The translations under genes were made by a program, and so were the position numbers. From positions 1,501,716 through 1,565,715 of the forward strand of contig NW_004955467.1 of assembly GCF_000276665.1 (NCBI RefSeq): DNA of 64,000 bases. Direction: 5' to 3'. Of this stretch, positions 33,896 through 44,960 are shown in pieces (positions within the stretch are counted from its first letter, which is position 1; each line of letters starts with the position of its first letter). The DNA comes from Chinchilla lanigera (taxonomy: Eukaryota > Chordata > Mammalia > Rodentia > Chinchillidae). The notes beneath the pieces were generated by a model that was given only the letters and a program-made list of their open reading frames with translations, made no database searches and was not told the DNA's origin.

Positions 33896-34105
33896 TAAAC
33901 AGGTGTGATGATGCAGACCTATAAACCCAGGTACTCAGGAAGCTGAGGCAGGAAGATCACAAGTTCATTACCTGGCTGGCTATCTTTGTGAGACTCTCTC
34001 TCAAAATAAAAAGGGATGCAGATGTAGCTCATTGGTATAGTACTTGCCTAGTATGTGCAAGGTCCTAGGTTCAACCCCCAGTATCACTAAAATAAAAAAA
34101 AAAAT
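33896..34105 (+). mobile_element. B1-ID fused SINE
   Basis: B1 half AGGTGTGATGATGCAGACC to CTCTCTCAAAATAAAAAG; ID half GATGTAGCTCATTGGTATAG and CAACCCCCAGTATCAC. Confidence 0.85.
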
Positions 34106-34539
34106 AAGCAGCATTCTTATACACGACAATAACCTAACTAAAACAGAAATGAAGGAAACAATCCCATTTATCTCAGCATGCAAAAAAAAAAAAAAAAAAA
34201 AAAAAATACTTGGGGCTAACTTTAATCAAGCAGGCAAAAGATCTATACACTGAAATCTATAAAATACTGATGAAAATAATTAAAAATACAACTAAATGGA
34301 AAGATACTCCATATTCATAGATAATAAGAATTAAAATGCCCATACTACCCAAAACAATATGGAAATTCAATGCAATCCCAACCAAAACCTCAGCGGCATT
34401 GTTCACAAAAAGGAAAAACCTAAAATTAAAAATGACCTTTCCTGAAAGACTTCATATAGCTACAACAAAGTTAGTGACATCATACTTCCTCACTAACAAT
34501 TGTAATTCAAAGAAAGTTATAATAATCAAAACTTTATGG

Positions 34540-34652
34540 CCAGGCATGGTGGCACACACCATGGGAGGCTGAGGCAGAAAGATTGTAGCAAGTTTGAGGC
34601 CAGCCTGGGCTACATACTGAGACCCTGTCTTAAAAAAAAAACAAAAAACAAC
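34540..34652 (+). mobile_element. B1 SINE, internally deleted, with target-site duplication
   Basis: GGCACACACC is joined straight to ATGGGAGGCTGAGG. Perfect direct repeats AAACTTTATGG at 34529-34539 and 34653-34663, inside the L1. Confidence 0.92.
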
Positions 34653-35720
34653 AAACTTTATGGTACTAGCCTAAAAGCAGACACATATACCAATGGGATA
34701 AAGTACAGTTAGCCCAGATACAAATCCAAACATAAACCAACAACTAATTTTTGTCCAGTAAACAGTGTTTCTGGTAAACCGTGAAACAATGTTTCCAGTA
34801 AACAGTGTTTGTCCCCTTTGTCAAAGATAAGGTGGCTGAGTGTGTTTAAATGTTTCTCCATCTTCTAATCTGTTCCACTGATCCTCAGGTTGGTTGGCTG
34901 GTTTCCCCCAGTACCATGCTGTTTTTATGAGCTTTATAGTACAATTTCAAGTCAGGGATTGTGATGCCCCCTGCCTCGCCTTTGTTGCCCAAAATTGCCT
35001 TTGCCATTCTAGGTCTCTTCTGGTTCCAAATGAATTTTAGGATTATTTTCTCTAGTTCTGTGAGGTATGTTAATCATATTTTGATTGGGATTGCATTAAA
35101 TCTGTTAACAATTTGGAAGTATGGCCATTTTCACTGTTGGTTCTTCCTACCCAAGAGCAAGGGATATCTACATTTTCTGACATCCCCTTCCAATCTCCTT
35201 TTTCAGAGTACTATAGTTTTCAGTGTAAAGATCTTTTACTACCTTTGTTAGATTGATTCCTAAATATTTCATTTTTTTCGATGCTATTATGAAAGGGGTT
35301 AAAGGAAACAAAGTCAAATAGCAGGTTACAGAATGGAAAAAAAATCTGCAAATATATATCTGGAAAGAGATCAATATCTAAAACTTAGAATACAACTCAA
35401 CAGAAAAATACAGTAACTCAATTAATAAGGGGCTAGAAAAAAATGAGTTGACACTTCTCCACAGAAGATATAAAAGCTGCCAACTGGGATATGAAAGGTG
35501 CTCAACACATCAGTAAGTATCTGGGAAATGCAAATCAAAACCACCATGACATAGCACCTCTGCCCATTAGGGTGGTTACTATTAAAATGCCAAAAGGCAA
35601 CAGATACATACAGGCAAGGGTGTAGAGAAAAGGGAGCTCTCGCCTACTTGGTAGGAATGTCGATTGATACAGTTATTAAAGAAAAGAATATGGAAGTTTC
35701 TAAAGAAATTTTTAAAAAAT

Positions 35721-35852
35721 AGGCCGGGTGTGGTGGTGCACGCCTGTAATCCCAGCACTTGGGAGTCTGAGGCAGGAGGATCATTGCAAGTTGAGCTCAA
35801 GGTCAGCCTGAATAGCATAGCAAGACCCTGTCTCAAAAACACAAAAAAAATA
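35721..35852 (+). mobile_element. B1 SINE in L1
   Basis: GGCCGGGTGTGGTGGTGCAC ... GAATAGCATAGCAAGACCC; partly shortened in the middle. Confidence 0.92.
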
Positions 35853-36209
35853 AAAATAGAACTACCATATGACACAGTAATCTCTCTTCTAGGCATATTC
35901 CAAAAGAAATCAAAGAGATCTACACTCCCACATTCAGGGCAGCATTATTCACAACAGCCAAGACAGGAAAACAATCTAAGTGTCTGAAACTGGTATGTGT
36001 ATACATATGTACATGCATACACAAAGACATGATCTGGTCCAACATGGATGAGTCTGCCAGATATTATGTTAAGTAAAACATATCAAACACAAATAGAAAA
36101 ATACTAATTCAAAAATGTACAATGGTAGAGAACAAAACAATGATGACCAGGGGCAGAGCAGGTTAGAAAATATTAATATGTACTCAGCTGACACAAAGCA
36201 GCAAATACT

Positions 36210-36358
36210 GCCGGGCGTGGTGGTGCACACCTGTAATCCCAGTACTCAGGAGGCCGAGGAGGATCATCTCGAGTTCAAGACCAGTCTGAGCTACAAAGTG
36301 AGCTCAAGGCCAGCCTGAACTGCATAATGAGACTCTGCCTCAAAAAGAAAAAAAAAGT
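36210..36358 (+). mobile_element. B1 SINE with 10-bp target-site duplication
   Basis: Well-preserved (GCCGGGCGTGGTGGTGCACA); direct repeats AGCAAATACT at 36200-36209 and 36359-36368. Confidence 0.94.
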
Positions 36359-36568
36359 AGCAAATACTTAGAAAGAATTAGGTCAAATATCTAATGTATA
36401 ATCTAATGTATAGCACTACCAAGAGTAAAAAGCAATTGCAGTTGATGGCTATGTAATCTTGCTTCAGTATACTAACTATTGTTTGCCTGTATAAATCTTG
36501 TAACATCATGTTATATACTTTAAATATACACAATAAAATTTATTAAAAAAAAAAAACTTTGAGAGTGA

Positions 36569-36741
36569 GCTAGGCACGGTGGTGCGCACCTGAAATCCCA
36601 GCACTTGGGAGGCTGAGGCAGGAGGCTCGCCAAGAGTTTGAGGCCAGTCTGGACTACATAGAGTGTTCAGGGCCAGCCTGAACTACAAAGTAAGACTCTG
36701 TCTCAAAAAACTAAACCAAAACAAAACAAAACAAAAAAACT
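36569..36741 (+). mobile_element. B1 SINE with 13-bp target-site duplication
   Basis: Inserted in the L1 A-tail; direct repeats ACTTTGAGAGTGA / ACTTTAAGAGTGA at 36556-36568 and 36742-36754. Confidence 0.93.
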
Positions 36742-36894
36742 ACTTTAAGAGTGAAAAAAATGAGAAAAAAGCATAGCTGATAAAGTTGCTGGAGAAAAAG
36801 TGTATCTACTATATACAGGGCTTACACTACCTGACAGAATATTTACTTATCCCCATTGTTAAAGTGAAAAAACTAAAGCTTGAACAGTGTAAAG

Positions 36895-37055
36895 TGGTTA
36901 TTTTGCCCCCTTGGCTGCAAATGAGAATCATCTGGGAAACTCTAGACATTAATGCCTGGACACAACCACAGAAACTGACTCTTAATTCTTCTATGACTGG
37001 GAACTTGTTCATCCCAGGTAGTTTTAATATGCAACACCAAGTTGAGAAAGAACAA
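36895..37055 (+). mobile_element. MER5-like hAT DNA transposon relic
   Basis: GAGAATCATCTGGGAAACTC, CAGAAACTGACTCTTAATTC and CCAGGTAGTTTTAATATGC follow the order of the MER5 family; end repeats are eroded. Confidence 0.6.
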
Positions 37056-37212
37056 TCGTTTAACAGCTGACCAGGATTCAAACCTACTACTATTTTCAAC
37101 TACACAGCATTAATGCTACACTGTAAAACAAGTTTTAACAGCTTATTGACGGCCATGATAACCACTTGGAAAGATCAACTAATATAGAACAGCTCAAAAT
37201 GTAAGCTATTAC

Positions 37213-37340
37213 CTGTCAGAACCCGGGTGAAATTCTGAAAGCAGGGAAGGTCGTCTTCGAAGTTGCTGCTGTTGCTGTAAGAGCTGTGACGCCTGACTAA
37301 CTTCAAGATGAGAAGAGCGATAGTCAGGGACTGCAAACTC
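37213..37340 (-). CDS. NCOR1: NCOR1 second coding exon (residues 37-79)
   Basis: 128 nt with acceptor TGCCAG at 37341 and donor GTAATA ending at 37212. It encodes 42 full codons beginning EFAVPDYRSSHLEVSQ and leaves two bases (AG) of an Arg codon for the next exon (phase 2). It contains a glutamine run of five (mixed CAG/CAA codons) directly followed by the basic RRRP motif and SLLSEFHPGSD. The segment is low-complexity and probably disordered, part of the N-terminal repression region. The mixed codons make the Q tract unlikely to be an unstable repeat. Confidence 0.95.
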
Positions 37341-37595
37341 CTGGCATTAAAATAATTGTAAGTTAGCTATTAACCAAAAAGTGAACAGCATTATAAAATC
37401 AAACCAAGCAGTTAAGAGTCACTAAGTATGAAAAGAAAGGCAGTAAGCTTTAAATCATTCACTCTGGGGGAGCAAATTCTCCCCCAAAACTCTGAAACAA
37501 TCCACATTTTAACTCTTTACATTTTAATCATTTAAAAATAATTTAAAATGAAATTTCAAGTTCACCATATATTCATCCTGCTAATATATTTTATT

Positions 37596-37756
37596 AGGGT
37601 TGTTTTGTTTTGTTTGAGACAGCCTCTCACTGTGTAGTACAGGCTGCCCTTGAATTTGCTTATGTAGCCCAGGCTGGCCTGTAACTCACAGTGATCCTCC
37701 TGCCTCAGTCTCCCAAGGGCTGGGATTACAGGTGTGCACCACTATGTTCAGCTCTG
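37596..37756 (-). mobile_element. B1 SINE
   Basis: Reverse quasi-dimeric B1 after TTGTTTTGTTTTGTTTGAGA; ends CACCACTATGTTCAGCTCTG. Confidence 0.92.
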
Positions 37757-38084
37757 TCAGTAATATATTACAGTAACTCCCCACCTATATTGTCCACAGA
37801 AGCAAAATCTCAAATTCATGTATTTAATACAAAATCCTATGAAACATCCCAATCTTCTATTCAAAAATAATATGCTACAAGGGTCAGAGAGGTCATCTGG
37901 TTAGAGCCATGGAATACACAAATGAAGAAAGTCTAGAGAGTCAACCTGCTACTTAAGAGTACTACTACTTTTTCCATCATAACTAAGGAGGTATTTTTAT
38001 GTTTATTTTTTCTTCTTTATTTTTGTTGATTTCTTTCTATGCAAAATCTAATGTGCTAATCCAATCATGAACAGATAGTTAAAG

Positions 38085-38600
38085 CATAAAATTACTAAAT
38101 GACCCAGGAATTCCAGTCCAAGATATATGCACAAAGAATTAAAGACACATAAAGCCACACACAAAACTTTGAACATACATTTTCCACAGCACTATTAAAA
38201 AATCCTTCCCCCTCCAAAAATAAACAGCCCAAATGTCCATCAACTAAAATGAAGAAAATGTGTTATTACCTATAGACTAGATAACTGAGTCATTAAAAGG
38301 AAAAAATATTGATACATCCTAGAATATAGATGAACCTAAAATGCATTATGCTAAATTTTAAAAGCCAGACTAAAAAGACCACATTTTATTATTCCACTTA
38401 CACAAGAAACAAATTTATGAAGACAGAAAAAAGCTAAGTGGTTGGCAGAAGATGGGAGCATAAAGGAAACTGGGACTTCCAGTTTCATCTGGAAGTGAAA
38501 CTCCAGTATGGAGTTTCATCTCAGCAGAAACGTTCTAGATTTCAATAGTGATGATGGTTACACAACATAATGAACATAAAAGCCAATATACTACCCACAT
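38085..38600 (+). mobile_element. L1 3' region, old
   Basis: AATGACCCAGGAATTCCAG, CCCAAATGTCCATCAACTAA, then AAGTGGTTGGCAGAAGATGG follow the order of L1 near its 3' end. Confidence 0.65.
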
Positions 38601-38674
38601 TAAAATGATGAATTTTCTGTTCTATGAATTCTACATCAACAAAAATGGTGTTAAAATCAAAAATAAAATTGATT

Positions 38675-38710
38675 ATTGCTTCTCAGCCTTTTGGCTAAGA
38701 TCAAGTATAG
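38675..38710 (+). pseudogene. RNU2: U2 snRNA 5' fragment, retroposed
   Basis: 36 nt matching the very 5' end of U2 with three changes; key block GCCTTTTGGCTAAGATCAAG. Everything after about nt 36 of the 187-nt RNA is missing and there is no A-tail. It lies between perfect 12-bp direct repeats AAATAAAATTGA at 38661-38672 and 38714-38725, so the whole insertion is about 41 bp. Not functional. Confidence 0.88.
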
Positions 38711-38899
38711 CAGAAATAAAATTGAGCAGCCAGGCCAGAGCCCTTCTCTTTAAGCAGGTAAAAGGAAAACAAAAACAAAAACAAAAAACCCTCCTAAGCA
38801 GTTTAAGAAAAAAAAAATCATACACACAAAGTTGAAAACACAACATCAACAACAACAAAAAAAACACTATAAAAAAAGACAAAATTATTTAAAGTTTTT

Positions 38900-39330
38900 C
38901 AAAAATGTACTAAAAGAAAAAAGACTTTAAGAGGGAGAGGGAAGTAAAGGAAGGGAAAAGGGTTTTATTTTTTTAAAGAGAGGACGGAAGGGGAGAAAAT
39001 GGAAAAAAAGGCCTTTGTAAATGGGGAAGGGAAGAAGGGCTGAAGGGAGGGGAGAAGAATGGCAAAAAAAGAATTAAGATTTTTTTTATTACAGGTGAGC
39101 CAGGCGTAATAATCCCAGCACTCAGGAAGCTGAGGCAGGAGGACCCCATAAATTCAAGGCCAGCCTAGGGTACATAAGTGGGTTCAAGGCCAGCCTTGAC
39201 TACACAGTAAGACCTTGTCTCAACAAACAAAACAAACAAACAAACAAGATCTACAACAGGTACAAATTTCCAATGAGAAATGTGGTCATTATGTGAGACA
39301 AACATGTACTAATAAAAATAAATACATACA
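38900..39330 (+). mobile_element. L1 3' UTR end with B1 insertion
   Basis: Purine-rich GAGGGAGAGGGAAGTAAAGG ... GAAGGGAGGGGAGAAGAATG, then a B1, then ATGTGGTCATTATGTG and ACATGTACTAATAAAAATAA. Confidence 0.75.
39095..39246 (+). mobile_element. B1 SINE in L1 3' UTR
   Basis: GTGAGCCAGGCGTAATAATC (left arm shortened), quasi-dimeric middle, (AAAC)n tail. Confidence 0.9.
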
Positions 39331-39731
39331 TAAATACGAAAAGGAAAAAGAAAAAAATTTATATCCAAGAAATTGATTAAGTAGAAAAACACACAAGAAT
39401 AAGTAACATCCTCAAAAAAGAATCAAATATTGATCAAAGAAATTAAAAACCTGATCACTGAAATTAAACAACAGTTGAATACATACAGGTGAAGAACAAA
39501 TGAAAGCTAAGACAGAACTTAGAACAACAACAAAGGAATGGACTAGGAAAAGAAAAAGAACTTAGAACAACAAAGCATAAAGTTAAACACTAATGATAAG
39601 TTTAAAATGGGGGCTATAGTGACAAGTTGAACACCTAATACCACAGGTGAGAGGCAATAGTCTAAAATATGACAGAACAGCTTTTCTCAAATGTTAGGAA
39701 TGACAGTTTCAGATTTTAAAAGGTCCATGGG

Positions 39732-39814
39732 GGGCTGGGGATTTAGCTCAGTGGCAAAGCGCCTGCCTGGCAAGCGCAAGGTCGTGAGTTCGGTTCCCGG
39801 TACCGGAGAAAAAC

Positions 39815-39847
<33 letters not shown>
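39732..39847 (+). mobile_element. ID SINE, young
   Basis: Near-consensus; A-tail of about 30. Perfect 15-bp direct repeats TAAAAGGTCCATGGG at 39717-39731 and 39848-39862. Confidence 0.96.
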
Positions 39848-39849
<2 letters not shown>

Positions 39850-40239
39850 AAAGGTCCATGGGAAAGCATGCTATTTAAAAAAAATTAATCCACGACAGAT
39901 ACATGGAAAGTTTAGAAAACCAAAGGTTAAAAAAAAACCCTGAAAACCAAAGATAAAGGGAAAGCTTTAATTACAAGTTCCAAGAAAATACAGATAGGCT
40001 TCCTACAAAATATAACAAGGCTCATAAAAAGGAGACTTTTCATCAATAACAACAACAAATAAAAGCAGACAAAAGCATATTCCAAGTTCAGAGGAAAACA
40101 ACTCCGAACTTACAAATTCAATAACCAGATCATCATTCAAGTTTCAGGCTATAAACTTTCCAGAATTAAAAACTCAAAAAGTATGCCAACCATGCACTGT
40201 ATCTGTAAAATTTTGGTTTTAGTTTTTAGTTTTTGGTTT

Positions 40240-40300
40240 TAGCGGTGTTGGGGTTTAAACCCAGGATCTTCCTGGGCTGTGCTCCAAGCCTGGAAGAATA
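40240..40300 (-). mobile_element. ID-type fragment
   Basis: GTGTTGGGGTTTAAACCCAG resembles a reversed ID half of a B1-ID element; short and weak. Confidence 0.4.
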
Positions 40301-40754
40301 TCTAAAGGATGTATTCAAGCAAGACAAGTTAAGAGCAAGGCATGAAACAGAAGCAATAGTGTACTGTAGCCTGCAGTTTTAAGTAGGTAACACCATTTAG
40401 AATTATTTTCTCAAAATAAAGATTAAAAACTGGACAAAATATAGACGTTATTTTCAGACAACAAGCAGCACAGTTCTGAGAAAAATGAACAAATGGAGTG
40501 AGCCCTACCTAATATTGTGGGTTTTCTACCCAGAGGTAATTTCCAAACTGCAGTCCTGGGAAGGGAACCCCAACAGTATCACAGTAATCATGGCTGAAGA
40601 AGTAGTGCATTGGTACAGGTTTGGAGAAGCCAGATGGACAGAATTTCTGGAATCTCCCAGAGAGAAGGGAATTATATATAAAAGAAGTTTTTAAAATATT
40701 AATTTTTGGACCCCTGTAAGTCTTTGCACAAAAGTCACAATTGGACTAAAACAA

Positions 40755-40878
40755 GTTTGGTTTTTTTTTGAAATAAGATCTTGCTAAGTTACCCAGGCTG
40801 ACCTGGACTTGAGACCCTCCTGTCTCACCCTCCAAAGCAGCTGGGGTTGCAAGTGTGAGTCACTGCACCTGGCTAAAA
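40755..40878 (-). mobile_element. B1-type SINE, old
   Basis: T run, AAATAAGATCTTGCTAAGTT, CCCAGGCTGACCTGGACTTG; single GGCCAGCC unit, like the B1 half of B1-ID. Confidence 0.8.
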
Positions 40879-40904
40879 CTTCTAATGAAAGAACAATTGG
40901 GGGC

Positions 40905-40990
40905 ATTTACTATAAAGCGAACAGTTCCCTCCCACGATAAATGTAATCATAATGTACTGAAAACATGTAATAATAAAAATAAATAATACA
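40905..40990 (+). mobile_element. L1 3' end
   Basis: CCCACGATAAATGTAATCAT then ACATGTAATAATAAAAATAA; same terminus as at 18985-19085. Confidence 0.7.
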
Positions 40991-41433
40991 GAGTTTTAAA
41001 CTAAAAAATAAAATAAAGGAAACAATTCCCAAAGCACACTCAGACAAATTCATTCAAATTTCTTCCACCAACAGTAAAGAAACCTCATGGAATGTACAGG
41101 AAATTCAATGGATATCCCAGAGAAAACAAGCTTAGAAGTGGGTAATAAATTAAGACATAGCATACAGACTGCTCTGGAGCTGCCCTAAAAATTAAAAAGA
41201 AGCCTCAAAAGTAACTTAATTGCCTACCAAAAGGAATCCAGCTCTTTTGAAAATACAACAAAAGCCAGCACTAAAATGGTATAAAATTCACAATATTCAT
41301 GTAACAATAAAAAATAGAAATTCTTGTGAAAATGTCACTGGATGAAATTAACTCAAGCTGGAAGCTATAGAAGAAAAGGTCACTGACTGACAAGCCACAG
41401 CAAAATGAACAAAAGGATAAAAAAAATTTTAAG

Positions 41434-41527
41434 GGGCTGGGGATTTAGCTCAGCGGCAAAAGCGCCTGCTTGGCAAGCGCAAGGTCGTGAGTTCAGTTCC
41501 CGGTACCGGAGAAAAACCAAAAAAAAA
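41434..41527 (+). mobile_element. ID SINE, young
   Basis: AGCGGCAAAAGCGCC variant; flanked by AAAAAAATTTTAA on the left and AAAAAATTTTAAA on the right. Confidence 0.94.
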
Positions 41528-41612
41528 AAAAAAATTTTAAACAAAAATGAAAGAAAATTTAATAAAAACGAATTTTACATTGCTCCAGTGACCTATGAAA
41601 TAATATAAAATA

Positions 41613-41805
41613 TAACTGGATGGGTGCAGTGGACTACAACGGTAATTCCACTCACTAGGCTGAGGTAGGAGGATCATAAATTCAAACCCAGCCTGGACAA
41701 TTTATCAAGAACCTGTCTCAAAATATAAATAGATGGGCTGGAAATCTAGCTCAGTTGGGAGGCCGTGGATTCAATTCCCAGTTTAAGAAAACAAAAACAA
41801 AATCA
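41613..41805 (+). mobile_element. B1-ID fused SINE
   Basis: B1 half GGATGGGTGCAGTGGACTAC ... AACCTGTCTCAAAATAT; ID half GGGCTGGAAATCTAGCTCAG ... CAATTCCCAGTTTAAG. Confidence 0.85.
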
Positions 41806-42156
41806 GAATACTTAAAGGAAACTAACGATGGAGGAAATTATTTGGAGAAATAATGGCTCAAAATTTTTAAATTTTATGAAAATTATAAATCCACAGAAGC
41901 AAAAAACTTAGTAAATGTCAAAGACAATACAAAGTCATTCAAAAAGCACAAGGGCACATCATAACCACATTGCTGACAGCCAATATTAGAAAAATTTTAA
42001 AAGTAACCACAGGAAAGAAAAAGACACTGAAAATGTCTTCATTTTCAATGTTTAAACTTCATGTTTAAACAAGCAAAGATAAAAATGATCTACGGCTTGT
42101 AGTCAGAAACAATATAAACCAGAATACACTAAAATGGCATCATTTAAAGTGCTGGA

Positions 42157-42271
42157 GGGGCTGGGGATTTAGCTCAGTGGCAAAAGCGCCTGCCTGGCAA
42201 GCGCAAGGTCGTGAGTTCGGTTCCCGGTACCAGAGAAAAACCAAAAAAAAACAACAACAACAACAAAAAAA
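42157..42271 (+). mobile_element. ID SINE, young
   Basis: Near-consensus; direct repeats AAAGTGCTGGA at 42146-42156 and 42272-42282 split the L1 ORF1 relic. Confidence 0.96.
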
Positions 42272-42343
42272 AAAGTGCTGGAAAAATACCGTCAACTTAG
42301 AATTTAATATCAAGTGAAAATATTTTTCAAAAATGAAGTTGAG

Positions 42344-42490
42344 CCAGATGTGGTGTGGTAAATGCCTGTAATCTCAGCAACCGGGAGGCTGAGGCAGGTG
42401 GACTGTCATGAGTTCAAGGCCAGCCTGGACTACCTAGTGAGTTCTCGCCAGTCTGAATAGCACAGTGAGACCTTGTCTCAGAAAAAAACA
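42344..42490 (+). mobile_element. B1 SINE in L1
   Basis: GAGCCAGATGTGGTGTGGTA ... GAATAGCACAGTGAGACC. Confidence 0.9.
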
Positions 42491-43462
42491 GTTGAAATAA
42501 AAATTTTTTCAGGCAAATAAATGCTGAGAGAAATCATCACCAAAAGACCTGTACCAAAAGAAATTAAGTTCCTTGTGCAAAAAGAAAATGATGTCAGAGG
42601 AAACCTGAATCTATAGAAAGGATGCAGAATGTCAGAAATAGTCATACATGCAGGTACAGTAATTACAGAAGAAAAAATAATAGAAAAGCAGCAATTAATG
42701 AAACAAAAAAAGAGAAAGAAAATGAATGAAATCAAAGTTTGTTCTTCAAAGAAAAAGTCTAATCAAATAGATAAACCTCTACGTAGACTGACTATAAAAA
42801 AAGGAAAAAACCAACATATATCAAACATAAAGGAATATTGTGATAATTTATGTCAATAAATTAGAAATCTTATATAAAATTACTCAAACTTATTCAAGAA
42901 AAAACAGAATCTAAATTGTAACTATTAAAGAATGGAGTTCATAATTTAAATTCATTCCATAAAGAAAATTCTAGACACAAAGGGCTTCAATGATACATTC
43001 TATCAAATATTTAAAGGAAAAAAATACCAATCCTACACAAATTCTTTAAGAAAATATAGAAAGAATGAACATTTTCCAAGTTAGTATCACTGATAATGAT
43101 GAAAGACTAACCTCACACTGTACACATGTATGACTGACTAGATCACAGACCTAAATATAAAGCCTAAATTATAAAACTTAAAGGAGAAAATCTTCATGGC
43201 CTTGACTTTGGTGGGGGGGGGAGGGGGGATCCTCTCAGATACAATATAAAAAGCACAAAATATCAAAGACAAAGATAATAAATTAGACCTGATAAAAAGT
43301 TATAATGTATGTTCTCCATAGGACACTGTTAAGACAACAAAACCATATTTCTTTACATAAACTAGATACAATAACACGGATACATTTTCTAAATTTATAA
43401 TAACTGAGAACTAGAATAGGTGACTGGATTAGTAAATTGTGGTGCATCCATTAGCAGCAATA

Positions 43463-43570
43463 TGGGGCTGGGGATTTAGCTCAGCGGCAAAAGCGCCTGC
43501 CTGGCAAGCGCAAGGTCGTGAGTTCGGTTCCCGGTACCGGAGGAAAAAAAAAACAAACAAAACAAACAAA
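43463..43570 (+). mobile_element. ID SINE, young
   Basis: AGCGGCAAAAGCGCC variant with perfect 14-bp direct repeats CATTAGCAGCAATA at 43449-43462 and 43571-43584. Confidence 0.96.
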
Positions 43571-44292
43571 CATTAGCAGCAATAAAAGGGAACAAACTAC
43601 TGAGATATGTCAGACATGGCCAAATCTAAAAAATAATGTGGGAAGCAAAAGAAACCATAGGCAAAATAGTTCACATGAAACTCAAAACAAATGCAATCTA
43701 TTATGACAGAAAGGTTAGTGGATTCTTGAGAACTGGGGTTGGTAGGAAGTTGGGGAGGAGGATTGACTTCTAGAGTGACAGAAATATTCTTAATCTTATA
43801 GTTTGTCAAAATGTACACATAAAAGTGTATACACAGAAAAACAGATGTATCTTAGAAACTAAGTTATAAAGTTTGATTTTTTTAAAGGCAGCATCAACAA
43901 TAATCTAGAAAAATTAGAAACCAGATGAATGGCACTAGAGCAGAAAGAATACACAACCAAATCTCACTACTAATCATGACAAAAATCCTCAAACTAGAAC
44001 AAAAAACAACTTCTACCTAAAAGGAGCATTAACAAAACATACAACACTATACTTAATGGTGAAAGGCTAAATGTTTTCCTACACAGAACAATGAATGTAA
44101 GGATATCCATTCTATTCTGTAACCATGACCACACTTCAAAGGAATCCTCAATAGTATCCAATTATATTTTTCCTGATAAATCTGCCTCTTTATTCTTCGA
44201 GATGACTATTCACCTCTTCCTTTCCATTTTTCTTCAAACTTCTTATACTGCTATCACTTGTACACTGCTCATAATTTCATCTGACTTTTTTT

Positions 44293-44468
44293 TTCTCTTC
44301 TAGCATTGGGGACTGAACCCAAGGTTTTGAACCCACATCCCTTGCCCTTTTTTATTTTGAGACAAGTTCTAAGTCATTAAGTTGCCCAAGCTGGGCTCAG
44401 ACTTGCAATGCTCCTATCTCAGACTCCCAGAGTTCTAGGATTACAGGTATATGCCACCACAATTGCAT
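44293..44468 (-). mobile_element. B1-ID fused SINE
   Basis: ID half GCATTGGGGACTGAACCCAA, linker TTTTTTATTTTGAGAC, B1 half to ATATGCCACCACAATTG. Confidence 0.82.
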
Positions 44469-44540
44469 TTTTCACAAGCCAAGGCAACCACATAAACTCT
44501 CTTGCCTTCCTATCATCAAATCTCTCAAGATAGGAGTATT

Positions 44541-44615
44541 GCACTGGGGAATGTGGTCAGTGGTAGAGCACCTGCCTAGCATGTACAAGGCCACAGGTTA
44601 AATCTCTAGTATAGG
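44541..44615 (+). mobile_element. Old ID SINE
   Basis: CTGGGGAATGTGGTCAGTGG and GCACCTGCCTAGCATGTAC. Confidence 0.72.
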
Positions 44616-44960
44616 GGCTAGAGGCGGAGGCCTTTATTCTGGTGACTGCTGAAGAAAGGCCTCATTACCTGACCAGCTTAAAACAACCAGAATGTGGGAT
44701 AGAATCAGAAGTTTTAACCTAGAATCTCTGGGCAACTGATTCTATCAATAATTACTGCAATCAAAAGCAAAGACATGTTCAACCCCTGAAATCTGACAGA
44801 AAGCTACAGTAAGAAGAGAGAATCCTCAAACTTTAGTTCCTCATTGTTGAGAAAGATTTTTGCCATTAAAAAGATATCTTTACTTAGTTTCTGGACAATA
44901 TACATTTAAAATAGTAAAACATAAAATACATATGCAATCTGCACAGCATCTCTTCCTTAC

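Larger units (their letters stand above)
29650..34760 (+). mobile_element. L1 with 5' UTR, ORF1 and ORF2 remains
   Basis: 29650-31100 is a GC-richer leader, probably the 5' UTR. 31160-32020 is an ORF1 relic: Lys/Glu-rich coiled-coil sequence, then a C-terminal region with LRENN and LLYPEKLTF-type motifs. 32300-32410 matches the ORF2 endonuclease start (MTGFNKHLTIITFNAKGLNS). 32565-32770, 33115-33235, 33700-33800 and 34105-34760 match reverse-transcriptase and later parts. Stops, deletions and many SINE insertions make it dead. Antisense to NCOR1. Confidence 0.75.
34815..36555 (+). mobile_element. L1 with 5' inversion (twin-priming structure)
   Basis: 34815-35280 is L1 ORF2 in reverse (plus strand reads CAGTACCATGCTGTTTTTAT, ATTCCTAAATATTTCATTTT). 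From about 35285 the plus orientation resumes at a slightly later L1 position and continues through the ORF2 end to a 3' tail with AATAAA at 36530 and an A run at 36543-36555. This head-to-head layout is the classical 5'-inverted L1. A B1 (35721) and another (36210) interrupt it. Confidence 0.65.
28906..37212 (-). other. NCOR1: NCOR1 intron between coding exons 2 and 3
   Basis: Mostly L1 (29650-36555) interrupted by B1, ID and a 7SK pseudogene; 36755-36890 and 37060-37212 are unassigned. Confidence 0.75.
41830..43430 (+). mobile_element. Old L1 (ORF1 end to ORF2)
   Basis: ORF1 C-terminal pattern (GTGCTGGAAAAATACCGTCA, AATTTAATATCAAGTGAAAA) interrupted by an ID and a B1, then ORF2-like 42640-43080 and ORF2 C-terminal 43120-43420 containing a G run (43211-43227). 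Multiple stops. Confidence 0.65.
37341..44960 (-). other. NCOR1: NCOR1 intron between coding exons 1 and 2
   Basis: 37341-37590 and 37760-38080 look unique; the rest is L1 pieces with B1/ID insertions and a U2 fragment. 40300-40750 and 44470-44540 are unassigned. Confidence 0.75.

Noticed and set aside
38480..38522. Local direct and inverted AGTTTCATCT / TGAAACT repeats
   Set aside because: Too short and simple to call a functional hairpin.
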